Shown here in pieces: positions 11,343-22,734 of a stretch of 64,000 bases of DNA. The first letter of the stretch is position 1, and the number at the start of each line of letters is the position of its first letter. The notes below the pieces were generated by a model, which was given only the letters and a program-made list of their open reading frames with translations, did not search any database and was not told where the DNA came from. Source of the DNA: Hemerocallis citrina (Eukaryota; Streptophyta; Magnoliopsida; Asparagales; Asphodelaceae). The stretch spans positions 35,819,994-35,883,993 of the forward strand of contig CM030359.1 in NCBI GenBank assembly GCA_017893485.1, read 5' to 3'. The position numbers and the translations under genes are program-made.

Positions 11343-11451
11343 TTGGACTTACCGATACCCTGTTTGAATGGTTTTGCATGTTTCATGCATTCGATTCAAG
11401 GTTGAGGCTCCCCTTGCACCCTTTCACGAAGGAGGTGTTAAACTGGGCCGG
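11343..11451 (+). pseudogene. Antisense ORF of Tat1 (Transposase_28-like), exon 1 fragment upstream of the Athila insertion
   Basis: Translates as GLTDTLFEWFCMFHAFDSRL and continues through PLHPFTKEVLNWAG, where the Athila-like element is inserted; the frame resumes at 24488 (the GCCGG duplication is 11447-11451 and 24483-24487). The equivalent stretch in Tat2 is MLDTCVFAYDALNAGLRFPL near 62150. The upstream end is cut by the LARD-like insertion. I recognise the domain as the plant 'putative gypsy type transposon' domain (Pfam Transposase_28) by pattern, not by search. Confidence 0.7.
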
Positions 11452-13227
11452 TGATGTGAATTATTTGCAAGTGTAAAAAATCGCAACAAGTAGTATAGAT
11501 AAGTGAAAAGTGTATCGAACCCACAAAGACTAATTATTTTATTGAGTACCAAAATTAATAGATTAACTACTATTTGGAAAATAAAAATTAATAAAGAAAA
11601 CAACTAAATTAAATTATTCTAAAGACTTAACTAAATTAATTAAAAATGAGCGGAATCTGAAATTTTGTTGTTTATCAATTGCAAAATTAATTCTACGACT
11701 TTTGACTTCACCTAAATAATCCCACACAATTTATAATTCCATGTGAATAGAAAGATTATTTTTCCAAGTTGTAGACCAAAATCTCCAAATTATTCAATGT
11801 TTTCTCTCAAACAACACCAAAAATATCTCCAACTAACAGCTTGTCATATCTTTGCAAATTTAATTAATTGAAGACTCATTAAATTCTATGGATTTCTTTA
11901 TAGTCACATCAATCGCGGTAAATTATCTCTAATTTCGCTCAATCAATGATGTTTAATTTTATAGTTGTAAATCACAAATTACCTCTTGGTTTCTCCATGG
12001 TCCTATAAATCATACAAAAGTTGACCAAACAATTGTAAGCATTAAACACAAAAATCAAGCAAACAACCATGGAAAAATAGAAAAATAATATGAAATTAAA
12101 AATTGTCTTCTCAAAACTATGCTACATCGAAGACCTCGAAAAATAAAATTTAGTTCATAATAATTTGCAACTAACAAATTTGTTCATGGATTGCATAATA
12201 AAATTACACAAAGATAAAAGAGATAAAGGAAGAACTGTTTTGTAAAAAAAAAAATGCAAACCGAACTCCTCGAAAACCGAGTCAGCAAGCACAGTCAGCA
12301 ACTCTTTCAAACTCCTCTCTGTCCTCTCCCGTTTTGTCTTGAAGCGCATGACAGAAACAACAGTGCCACGTCAGCACCTTCTGTCCTCCTCTTCTTCTCT
12401 GTCCCGTCTCGTCTCGGAGTGCGCGCTAGAAACGACAGTGCCACGTCAGTGCCTGCTGTTCCCCTCTCTGCTTTTTCCCGTCTCTGCTTTGTCCCGTCTC
12501 TCCTCATCTGTCTCTTCTTGCCTTCAAACCTGAGCGCCCACGTCAGCTGGCGCCTCTGCTGCTTAGTCTCTGAGTCCACAAGACAGAGCCCACGCTATGT
12601 TTTTAATTTTTTTTTTAATTGAAGTCAGCCATCTTGTTTTGTGTGCCTCCTTCTCTTCTCCTTTTGTTGTTGTATTTATAGGGGCACGAATGTGAGAATT
12701 AGGGTTTAATTTTGCAGAAAACCCCTGCTTCTTCATTTATTTATTTCCTTATGTGATTTGCTCTTTATTTCTTGCTTCTTTTTCTTCTCTTTCTCTTCTT
12801 GAAGTACGTGGTGCATACACACAAAAATAAAATCAGATTTTAGAATTAAAAATAAAATAAAATAAATTAGTTTAAATTAATTAAACTAACAAATAATCAC
12901 ATTAGCTCAATTAAACCATTTTAAATTTATTTATTTCATTTTCACCCTCTATTGGCAATTAGAATTTCTATTTTGTTTTTCACATAGCCAAATTGTAAAA
13001 ATTCAAATTCAACAAAACAATAAAAACTAATTAATCACTCTCCTTGTTTTCTTTGTTGATTTTTACCAAAAATCTTCACCTTTTGCATCAAAAATCTTAT
13101 TCCTTCAAAAAATAATTAATTAACTGAAATCAATGGAAATAAGATAAATTTTTAACAAGATAGACGAATACAAGCAATTTTTATGGGTAAACGAGTACAA
13201 ATATTTTTATAAAAATTAGACACATCA
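11452..13227 (-). repeat. 3' LTR of the Athila-like element
   Basis: Ends match the partner LTR at 22735-24482. It includes a C/T-rich block with repeated GTGCCACGTCAG motifs (about 12365-12560) whose ORFs in both strands are low-complexity chance reading frames, and a probable minus-strand A/T-rich promoter region near 12700-12900. Confidence 0.9.
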
Positions 13228-14459
13228 AATACTCCCAAACTTAAGATTTCGCTTTTCCTCGAGCAGAAAGTGAAATCATGAATAAAGAAATAATAATCAA
13301 TAATAGGCTCAACTCATCACACCAAGAGATCTTATCATGTAAGCATCAATATTGCAATTAAACATATAAATAGTAGCAAATAAAATAAAACTAAGCATAC
13401 CCACTTTCTCCAGCGCAATTATTCATTTATAATTCCAAACCCAATCATATTTGTCATGCAATTAATGTAATTATAGTATGTAACAACTTCATCTGTGATT
13501 TTCCCTTCTCACTACTACAAACCGAGTAGCAAACTAGTGTTTTTTTCCCTCTAAGTTGTCACTTGTCTTTTGACGCGAATGCAAATATTTGTGATGAATT
13601 CACCCGGTTACCCAACAAGTCACAAACTTAGATTGCTTTGCATACTCATATTTCAAGTTGACGTTTGACGTAAAAATAAACATTGGTGATGAATACCCCT
13701 AGTTACTAAGAAACTCAAAACATTGGAGTAGATAGATTTTATTCATAATTTTTTTTTTCATTAACTCTGTTTAGGACTAGATCAAAGGGGACAATCACAA
13801 GAAAAAGCATCACATTTTTCTTTTATCTATAATCACATGACTATCACAATTGTGTAAGGAAATTTGAAATTCAATAATCCTAAAGTAAATAAGTATGCTT
13901 AATCTTGCTTTATAAGATATTTTCTATACTAAAAGAATTATTTCAATACTTTAGCACAATAAAGAACTCAAAAGTGTAATGGTAAGCCTAATTGAAATCC
14001 CTTTTGTTTTTTTTTCTTTCAAATATATATAAATAAATAATAAATAAATTTTTAACCCATCATCCCCTAAACTTGAATATCACATTTTTCTCAATGGGAA
14101 AGGAAAAGGAAAAACAAAAAGAATGCAAAAAGTTTAGAATTTCTCTCCTAATTCGTGTTAAAATTCTGCACGCGCGACATTCATTGTTTCAGCGATATCT
14201 TGAGCTATAGGTTTCCATATGGCCTAATTCTTTTTATGATGGAAAGCTAAGACAATTGGCTACAATCGCTCTTTGAAACACTTTTCCAGATTCTGACTCC
14301 ATCCTGATAAAAAACAGCCATCAATGTAGGTGTAGAAAACAGCTCCGCCCGACGACTTTCAAACTCATGCAATCCTACAAAATAAAATCAAAAATTAAAA
14401 TGATAATAAACTAAAAGAAAAATAAAAACTAAATATAGAAAAATAAAACATCGGTTGCC
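13228..14459 (-). other. 3' untranslated region of the Athila-like element
   Basis: No coding potential. The minus strand begins (at about 14459) with GGGAGGCAACC, a sequence style common at the start of Athila-type 3' regions. It ends with a purine-rich AAGTTTGGGAGTATT next to the LTR start at 13227, which is the probable polypurine tract (about 13228-13245). Confidence 0.65.
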
Positions 14460-15753
14460 TCCCAAAAATAATATTTCAAGTCAGAGAAAAATTTGTTCTT
14501 TTGTTGATAAGTAATTTCAGGAGGTAGAATTTTTGATACCAAGTAGTTAATTATATCGGCATACCATAGAGGATTTTGTATCATCATTAAATACTCATCT
14601 GGAAATTCTTTATTGATTGGTGTAACCTGCAATTTGTTTTCATCTTTTGGCTCAATGCGAGATAAATGATCGGCTACCACATTTTCCACACTCTTCTTAT
14701 CCTTGATTTCCACATCAAACTCTTGTAAAAGTAAAATCCAGCGAAGCAATCTTGGTTTGGCTTCCTTATTTGCAAGCAAGTATATGAGAGCTGAATGGTC
14801 CATGTACACAACCACCTTTGAACCTATCAAATAAGACCGAAATTTGTCAAAAGCAAATACAACAGCTAATAATTCTTTTTCAATAGTAGCATAATTAAGC
14901 TGTGCTTCTGTCAAAGTTCTACTTGCATAATAAATTGTGTGAAAATTTTTGTTTTTTCTTTGCCCTAAAACAGCACCTATCGCACATCACCAGCATCACA
15001 CATTAATTCAAAAGAAAAATTCCAATATGGTGCGATAATTATAGGTGTTGAAATCAATTTCTTTTTCAATGTTCAAAAGCATGCAAGCAATCATGAGAAA
15101 AATCAAAAGGTGTATCTTTGTTCAAAAGATTGCAAAGAGGTTTAGTGATTAAAGAAAAATCTTTTATAAATCGTCGATAAAATCTTGCATGACCCAAGAA
15201 ACTTCTCACTCCTTTGACATTAGTTGGTGGAGGTAGTTTTTTAATGACATCTATTTTAGCACGGTCCACTTCAATTCCCTTAAAGGAAACTTTGTGGACT
15301 AGCACAATCCCTTCTTCGACCATAAAGTGACATTTCTCCCAATTCAAAACCAGATTTGTTTCCTTGCAACACTGCAAAACCAAAGCTAAGTTCGATAAAC
15401 AATTATCAAATGAATAACGAAAACTGAAAAATCTTCCATAAAAATTTCAATAAACTTCTCAACCATATCCGAAAAAATTGACATCATGCAGCATTGAAAT
15501 GTGACGGGGGCATTACAAAGACCAAAAGGCATCCTTCTATATGCAAAAGTTCCATAAGGACAAGTAAAGGTGGTTTTCTCTTGATCTTTTGATGCTTTGG
15601 CGATTTGATTGTATCCCGAATACCCATCAAGAAAACAATTATATGAGTGGCCTGCAAGTCTTTCTAACATTTGGTCATTGAAGGGAGTGAAAAATGATCA
15701 TTTCTAGTTGCATTGTTTAGTCTTCGATAATCTATGCACACTCGCCATCCCGT
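14429..15753 (-). pseudogene. Athila-like pol: RT C-terminal half and RNase H
   Basis: Minus-strand fragments in order: RT with FLDGYSGYNQI, CPYGTFAYRRMPFGLCNAP and FMEDFSV (15670-15386); the thumb region with GIEVDRAKIDVIKKLPPPTN and SFLGHARFYRRFIKDFS (15383-15066); RNase H with [31 protein letters not shown] and ADHLSRIE (14914-14429). The catalytic FMDD-type box is FMED, so one Asp has become Glu. Frames change at least twice. The protein stops after [13 protein letters not shown], where the integrase zinc finger should start; the 3' region is joined at about 14460. Confidence 0.85.
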
Positions 15754-15758
15754 GACTG

Positions 15759-18700
15759 TGTAGCGTCCCGAATTTTCAATATGATATCGTAGAAATACGT
15801 GGCACAATTCCCAGCATCAACTTCAATTGCAAATTAAACACAGTCCAAAAATACAGATAATTTTTATTCCAAACTTTTTATTACAATAATCATTTACATA
15901 ACACAGTAGAATACAAAACACCTTGAATTACAAATTTTTTCTTTTACAATACTTTCTATGACATTTTACACAAGCTCTATTATCTTAATCTATCTCAAGC
16001 ATCCAAATCCCAAGCTCTAAGCAACAACCTGTAAAATATGAGGCTAGAGATGATCCCTAACCCCCAAAACTAAATGGATCGGCCATAACGGTGTGAGTGA
16101 CATAAAAACAAAACAACATAATTAAATCATAAAACATAGAGTCATCCACAACATGTATCATCAGCAAGTATAAAGGAATGAGAAATAACAAATAAGCAAA
16201 GCATGGAAACATCAAGGAATATAAGATAGTAAATAGTAAAACATGAAAACATCAAGTGAATCTAGATTAAGTGTCAAGTGTAGAAAAACAAGAAAACACA
16301 AGCATAAAGCCAAGTCAAGAAAAACACAATTCTATATGCTGACTCTCTAATGCGTACTTGTCGGATTCTATGCATTCCATAGTACATAGGTCCGGTGCAA
16401 GCCCTTAACGATATCCACTTTATAGGGATAACCTCTCGTTATGCAACTAATCCTACTACGGTGATGGAAAACAAGATCCAGAATACTCCGCGAATAGGCA
16501 CCACAGCCTACGATGCTCAAGCATCATGTAAGATAGCTAAAAAACAACCAGAGATTCATCTCCCAATCCGTGTACCCCACGAATAGGCTTGCAAGGCCCT
16601 CGACGTGCAGATACACCAGGTACATTTTGTGAATAGGCCTGCCGACCCTCGACACGCGAATGCAGCCTGCATACTCCGTGAGTAGGCCTGCAGACCCTCG
16701 ACATGCGAACATACAAATGTCCTCTCGGGACAGAACAACAAACAGTCTTGGAGCGCATCTGTTGGACTAAACAACCCATGAGCCTATACTTACGTTTCCC
16801 AAGTTCCATCACATCCCCACTAGTGCCTGTCTTTAAGTTGGTTATTATTAAAACACAAAATCCCCATCTCTAGAGTTAGTGTATCCTGCCGGACTTAAAT
16901 ACTCAACAACAACCAAACCAAGACCCCCATGGTCTAACTCAACAAATCTCAACTGTCGGTTCCAGGACTCCCACTCAACTCCTAGAGATATCAATAAGAC
17001 CAAAACTCACTAATCCATCATCAAAACGATCAAAGGGAGAAACCTCTCCAATCAACAAAATCCAAATCTTTATAAAATTTCAGAATCCAAATCCAATAAT
17101 AAAATATCTTGAAAACATATGTTCTGTAGAAAAAATAATATTTAGAATAGTAAGTTATAAATCCAAAAACTTTTAAAGAATCAATCATTTAAAGAACATC
17201 GGGAAAACTCAAGAAACATCAGTAACAGTCGACTGCAAACCAGAGTCGGTCGACTGTCCAGAGCGAAAATCCAATATTTTTAAGAAAATAATTCTAAGTG
17301 TTGACGGTCGACTGTAAAAGTCACCAGTCGACTGTCCAGAGCAAAAATCCAACACCTCAAGCAAATATCAAAAACAGAGCAGAGACAGTCGACTGGAGAA
17401 ATGGTTCAGTCGACTGTTCTGCACGAGATTTTAAGAAACGAGAAAAACACAGCAGCCAGGTAGCGATGATCGACTGTCGAAACATGCCAGCGACTGTCAC
17501 ACCTACAGACTGCAGTTTGGGTTGTGCATATTTCAACCGATACGAAGATTTACTTTACAACAACGAAATCTATAAAAAAGTATATTTCTGATATGATCAA
17601 ATACAACTTATAGGATATACAAAGATCCATAAAAACTAATCAAAAACCACTTGAATTGATAAAATAGCTTTTTGATGAACTTCTTCAAAATAAAAACATG
17701 AATGTGTGCATATATCAAAATTAGGCTTTTAAGAATCAATCATACATCAAAATAACTTTGTTTTATATTCCGAAACATATCAATACCAAAATAAGTTGAG
17801 ATATAGTCAAATCCTTCGAAAACGCATAAAACTCAATTTCTTCTTAAACAACAAAAATACGATATTCATGAAAAACGTTTGTGCATACTCGTGCACCAAA
17901 AGAACTTCACAAATCTATAAACTAAAATAACAAAATAATCAGATTTAAAAACTTAGTATTCGAGTAAATCCAAATCCAAATAAAATCTTTCACAAAATCA
18001 CAAATCCCCAAATTTAATCAAAAATGTTTCAATCCCCAATTTAGTCATCACAACTCAAATCCTCAAGACATGGTCTTTTAATCCATTACTCATTCTCAAA
18101 ATTCCTCAAACTCAATCTTAACTATTCTCAATAGTTGACTCATAAACAAATTTATCATTAACCTGGCCAAGTTGCTTTCATCCAACTCACCAATAGTCCA
18201 AAAAATCTTATCTTAAATCAATTAATGCATAACTTTCACCATACTCAATCGAATCAGTAAATACCCAAAAGAAATAGTCTACTCACAATTTATATTAGGT
18301 TCTCCAACAATCTAAAATCATCCACATGCAACTCTACTCACAAATAACTAGGGTTCTTCTCAAAAGATCCAATTTTAACTTATCTATCCATCCAATCCAT
18401 TACGTACATATTCATACTCAACCCCTAACATGCTTTCTAGTAGCCAAAATACCGCATACGACATTCCAAGAAAAAAAAAAAACAACTTAAAACATGCAAA
18501 AAACAAAATAAAACAAAACAAGTCACTCCCCTTGTCGAAGAGATCAAACAAATATAACAAAGCAAGATGAAAAATCCATCTTTTGCAAAGAATCCAAGAT
18601 CTCCTCTTTGAATCTCCAAGAAAATAAAAAATATAAAACCTTGTGTTGTACAGCGAAAGATGGCTGCACTCCACCTTTTCAATAGGCCGAAATTAGAAGA

Positions 18701-19151
18701 ATTAGGATTTTGAACACATTTGCAAAATAATCCTTTTAAAATATATCTTTACATAAATAGATCCCTATACTTGAAAACTTGATAAAACCAATTTAATTTG
18801 GATTTAAAAAAAAAATGAATAATTTATTTCCAACCGGTACTGTTTGAAGAGTCCAGAAAAACAGTTTTGCACTTTCATCCCTAAAAATGATAATTTTGCA
18901 AAAAGATCATTCTTTTTGAACTATTTGCAACTCAGTCAAAAAAATCTAGAAAAATCACAAATAATCTCAAACAATAAATAATGATTTTCCACAAACAAAT
19001 TTTTGCTTTTGAACTTTTCAAGAAAATATTTGCACGTGTTTTGCACGTGTAAAAAGATAAATTTTCAGAAAAATATTTATTAAATCTCCAAAAATCATTT
19101 TAATTTATTTTCAGGTCTCAAAAATAGTATTTAAAAATACAGAATACTACA
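15759..19151 (-). mobile_element. Solo LTR, 3.4 kb, inserted in the Athila-like RT
   Basis: Begins TGTAGCGTCCCGAATTTTC and ends ACAGAATACTACA, flanked by perfect GACTG duplications (15754-15758, 19152-19156). Removing it restores the RT motif around PTR-VTGWRVCIDYR. Orientation is inferred from likeness of its left end to the 3' ends of the LTRs at 10421 (inverted) and 40277. It carries the CATAGGTCCGG block (16380-16400), repeated CTTGCAAGGCC/CCCTCGAC modules (16570-16700) and a GTCGACTG palindrome array (17225-17500). No internal protein domain is present. Confidence 0.88.
17225..17505. repeat. Array of CAGTCGACTG palindromes
   Basis: About nine occurrences of (C/G)GTCGACTG or close variants, mostly in pairs about 25-30 bases apart, each pair followed by a T/A-rich CCAGAGC(A/G)AAAATCCAA spacer. 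A related array lies at about 38545-38800 in another solo LTR. Confidence 0.8.
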
Positions 19152-19156
19152 GACTG

Positions 19157-20330
19157 TTCTTGTTGGTATTAGCTCATTATTGTCATTCTTTACTACAATT
19201 ATTCCTCCTTTGTTTGGCACAACATGTATAGGACTTACCCATGCACTATCTGAAATTGGATAAATGATACCTGCATCTAAGAGCTTCTAGATCTCCTTAT
19301 GCACCATTTCTTGCATCATTGGATTTAATCTTGGCTGTGGCTGCACTATAGGCTTAAAATCATCATCCATTAAGATTTTATGCATGCATATTGAAGGATT
19401 AATTCCCTTTATATCAGAAATATTCCATCTCAAGGCTGTTTTATATTCTCTCAAAACTCTCAACAACTTCTCTTCTTCAAAATTATTCAAAGAACTATTA
19501 ATAATGATAGGAAAAGTGGAGTTTTGGCGTAAAAATGCGTACCTTAAACTAAATGGGGGTTGTTTAAGCTCGATTTGTTGTGGTGAAGGGGAAATGAGTG
19601 GTGTATCTTCCAAATTTTGATCACATTCCAAAATCTCTTAATTTTCTAATTCAAGTGTTTCTGGAGTTGTTAAGCATTTTTCTAACGGTAATTTAGCAAT
19701 TTCATCGCTATGTGTTTCTCCCATGGCTTCGCTTACTTGAAAGCATGAACGAACTTCTGAGGGAAGCTCCATGAATTTAAATACATCAAAAGTTACTTGC
19801 TCGTTGTCAACCCTTAGAATAAGTTTCTCTTGTTGCACATCAATCAATGTTCACCCTGTGGCAAGAAAAGGTCTCCCCAAAATTAAAGGAATTTGTTCAT
19901 CTTCCTCCATATCGAGCACAATAAAATCTGCAGGAAATATGAACTTGTCTACTTTCACCAAAATGTCTTCGATGATCCCTCTTGGGTATTTGATAGTTTT
20001 TTCCGCCAATTGTAAGGAAATTGTGGTAGGTTTTGCTTCTCCAATACCCAATTTCCTGAAAACAGAATATGGCATAAGATTAATACTTTCTCCTGAATCA
20101 CATAGTGCTTGATGAAAAGAAGAATTTTCAATAGTGCAAGGAATTGTAAAACTCCCTGAATCTTTATGTTTAGGTGGCAGCTTCTTTTGTAAAGTTGCAC
20201 TACTTTTTTCTGTTAACATCACCATCTCATGCTCTTCTAGCTTCCTCTTGTTTGATAAAATATCCTTAAAAAATTTAGCATATTTAGACATTTGTTCTAA
20301 AGCTTCAATAAGAGAAATATTAATATGCAA
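19157..20330 (-). pseudogene. Athila-like pol: protease and RT N-terminal part
   Basis: The protease fragment (20330-19851) contains ALCDSGESINLMPYSVFRKL and PRGIIEDILVKVDKFIFPAD through LILGRPFLATG, the typical Athila retroviral-type aspartic protease with its catalytic Asp kept (DSG). The linker and RT fragments follow (19847-19287), with NFEEEKLLRVLREYKTALRW and IKGINPSICMHKILMDDDFK, just upstream of the RT fingers. There are stops between the pieces. The solo LTR at 15759-19151 separates this from the rest of RT. Confidence 0.85.
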
Positions 20331-20368
20331 TTGCTTGAAAATATTTAAAAATTTTGAAAACTGATTAT

Positions 20369-20837
20369 CTAGCTTATTCTTTTTAAGTCTTTGTGGAAAA
20401 GGAATAGGTGGTTCATAAGGAAAATTTGGATAAGTATTAGAATTAAACTCCCCTGAATTGTTCGGCTTGAACCTCCTTTGTGCTGCGTTTGTTCCTCCAC
20501 ACTTTGCTCATTCTCATTTTGCTTTTCAACCACATTTTGTTTGACATTTTTGATTTGTGGCTGCTCAATTGTTGTCCCACTTCTAAGTGTTATTGCTTTG
20601 ACATGCTCCTTGGGATTGACCACTGTGTTACTAGGTAATGTTCCTGCCGTTCTTTCTGTAAGAATATTTTAAATTTGACCAATTTGAGCCTCAAGATTGT
20701 GAATTGAAGCCGTATTATTTTGTATTGCCAAATCTGTCTTCTGCATGTATTGTTCTGTCTTTTGCATGTATTGCATGGACATATCTTCAAGTGTCGGCTT
20801 CTTTTCTTGTTGTGGCAAGTATTGTTCTGGAGCATGT
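20369..20837 (-). pseudogene. Athila-like gag C-terminal part
   Basis: Minus-strand frames give PEQYLPQQEKKPTLEDMSM, MQKTDLAIQNNTASIHNLEA and a Q/N-rich linker, typical of the region between gag and protease in Athila elements. It is separated from the main gag by the 20838-21619 insertion. Roughly 50 residues normally found between these parts appear to be missing, so the insertion is associated with a deletion; that length is recalled from family members, not measured. Confidence 0.7.
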
Positions 20838-21170
20838 ATGTATAGTCGGGCGGTGTACTCTGGGACTATAGACCCAGTCGGGCGGTGCACTTCGGGACTG
20901 TGGTCAACCCTCAATTAAATTCGGGACTGTTATTGATCGGGCGGTGTACTCCGGGATCATAATTAGTCAGGAGGATAGGAGGGTGACTCAATTAAAAATC
21001 CGAGATTATGATTGATCGGGCGGGTTACTCCAGGATCATAAATAATCGGGCGGATAGAAGAGCAGATGCTCCACAATGGCTAGAAAGGAGATCCTGCACT
21101 AGATTGTGCATGCCCCTGCTTAGCGAGGATGCTGATTTCTGAAGGGGGTGTCTGTAACACCCCGTGTTAA

Positions 21171-21212
<42 letters not shown>

Positions 21213-21619
21213 AAAAGTATTGACATAGTTGTTTATAAAGTAAAATGGATCTGATGTGGCACTTTGGTAATTAAATGGTAAATAAAATGATTTGGTATTA
21301 GTGGGGGGGGGGTAAGATACAGCAAGAAATGCTTGCTTGACTTGGTCATCAGGTTTGATGACGTGGCGGTTAAATCTGGGGCCCACCTGCTGTATACTTC
21401 ATCCAGAGAAGAGAAAGGTAAGGGTGTGTGATTATAGTCTCACATCAGTAATTTCAATACAAATAAATATAATATAAATAATATAGCCTATGATCAAGAG
21501 TCACCAATCTGGTTAACCACCTTTTGAGAGGCAGCCTGTGGTGGGCAGTTGTACTACATAGTATCTAATTTGTATTATAAATTGTATAAATTGTCTGAGC
21601 TAGGGGCAGGGGCGTTACA
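20838..21619 (+). mobile_element. LTR-bearing fragment inserted in the Athila-like gag
   Basis: The right part (21153-21619, 467 bp) is an LTR-like unit with ends TGTAACACCCCG...GGGCGTTACA. The purine tract GAAGGGGGTGTC directly precedes it, as expected for a 3' LTR in plus orientation. The left part (20838-21152) is a tandem series of GATCGGGCGGTGTACTCCGG-like modules also found in the LARD 3' LTR at 4715-4870. No 5' LTR and no target duplication are visible, so this is a truncated or recombined insertion. The left boundary is approximate. Confidence 0.6.
21172..21210. repeat. (TA)n microsatellite
   Basis: A run of about 18 TA repeats within the 467-bp LTR. Confidence 0.95.
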
Positions 21620-22564
21620 CGAAATTTGCTTGTTCAGCATTTGATGGAGCAAAAGGGTTCCCCACTTGGCAATCTGCACTTGATGATTTCTTGCACAAAG
21701 GTCACAAATCATATTAGTTTGAATAGCATCAACATTCATATTACATAATTGTTTAGATAAAGTAGCAATTTGTGCAGTTAAAGTAGTAATAGGATCAAGT
21801 TCATAAACTCCCGTAACTTTTCTTGGCATTGTTCTTTCTGAAGACCAATGATAATTATTAGAGGCCATCTCCTCTAAAAGTTCATAGGCTGCTGCATTTA
21901 CCATGGATCGATTTGTAGCTCCCAAACCGTTATAAAATATTTGTACTTGTAACCACTTTGGAAGTTCATGATGAGGACACTTTCTCAATAGCTCTTTGTA
22001 CCTTTTCCATGCATCATATAATGACTCGGTCTCGAATTGAGTGAATGTGGTGATGTCATTCCTTAACTTTGCTGTTTTTGCTGGGGGAAAATATTTTGCC
22101 ATAAATTTTTGTGCTAAGCCCTCCCAAGTTGTAATGACTCTTGGTGGTAAAGAATTCAACCAACCCTTTGCCTTATCTCTGAGTGAAAAAGGAAAAAGTC
22201 TCAGTCGGATAGCATCATTGGAAACTCCATTGTGTTCGAAGGTATCACATATTTTGAAAAAGTTTGCAATGTGAATATTTTGATCATCTTGTGCTAGTTC
22301 TCCAAATTGAACTGTCTGTTGAATCATCTGAACAATTGCTCGTTTAATTTCAAAATTGTTTGCTTCAATTGCAGGCCTTTTGATGCTTGATATTGTTCCA
22401 TTGACTGAGGGCATTGCATAATACCTCAAAGCTTTGTTCTCCTCTTCGTTCGCCATGGATAAAGAGGATGTGTTGTTTTCTTTCTTCTTCTTTCTGATCT
22501 GACGTAAAGTTCTCTCGATCTCTGGGTCAAAAAGTGTAGGCTCCAATGGTTTAGATTTGGACAT
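21620..22564 (-). pseudogene. Athila-like gag, main part
   Basis: The frame opens at 22564 with MSKSKPLEPTLFDPEIERTL, the conserved Athila gag start, and continues through FFKICDTFEHNGVSNDAIRL, FPFSLRDKAKGWLNSLP, FMAKYFPPAKTAKLRNDI and YKELLRKCPHHELPKWLQVQ, all hallmarks of the retrotransposon gag domain. It stays open for over 300 codons up to the insertion junction at 21620; residues after that are read through the inserted LTR. In the cell this protein would form the nucleocapsid-like particle. It is the best preserved ORF of the element. Confidence 0.88.
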
Positions 22565-22710
22565 ACACTCCTAAGTCCTAAAAAAATGAATAAAGAAAAA
22601 TAAGTCAAAAGAGAATAAAGAGGTAAAATAAAAATTAAATCTAAAATAAAAATAAAAATCCAAACTAGTAACAGTCTAGCAATTTTCAATATCAATAAAA
22701 GAATAACTAG

Positions 22711-22728
22711 TCCTCGGCAGCGGCGCCA
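22711..22728 (-). other. Primer binding site, Asp-tRNA-like
   Basis: Minus strand TGGCGCCGCTGCCGAGGA lies six bases after the 5' LTR end. It matches the complement of the plant tRNA-Asp 3' end (recalled TGGCGCCGTTGCCGGGG) with two differences. This is the primer used by many Athila elements. Confidence 0.75.
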
Positions 22729-22734
22729 AAAACT

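Noticed and set aside
12254..12622. 122-codon plus-strand ORF and its minus-strand counterpart in the Athila LTR
   Set aside because: Low-complexity frames across a C/T-rich repeat block; the partner LTR (23583-23959) has similar but frame-shifted versions. No protein expected.
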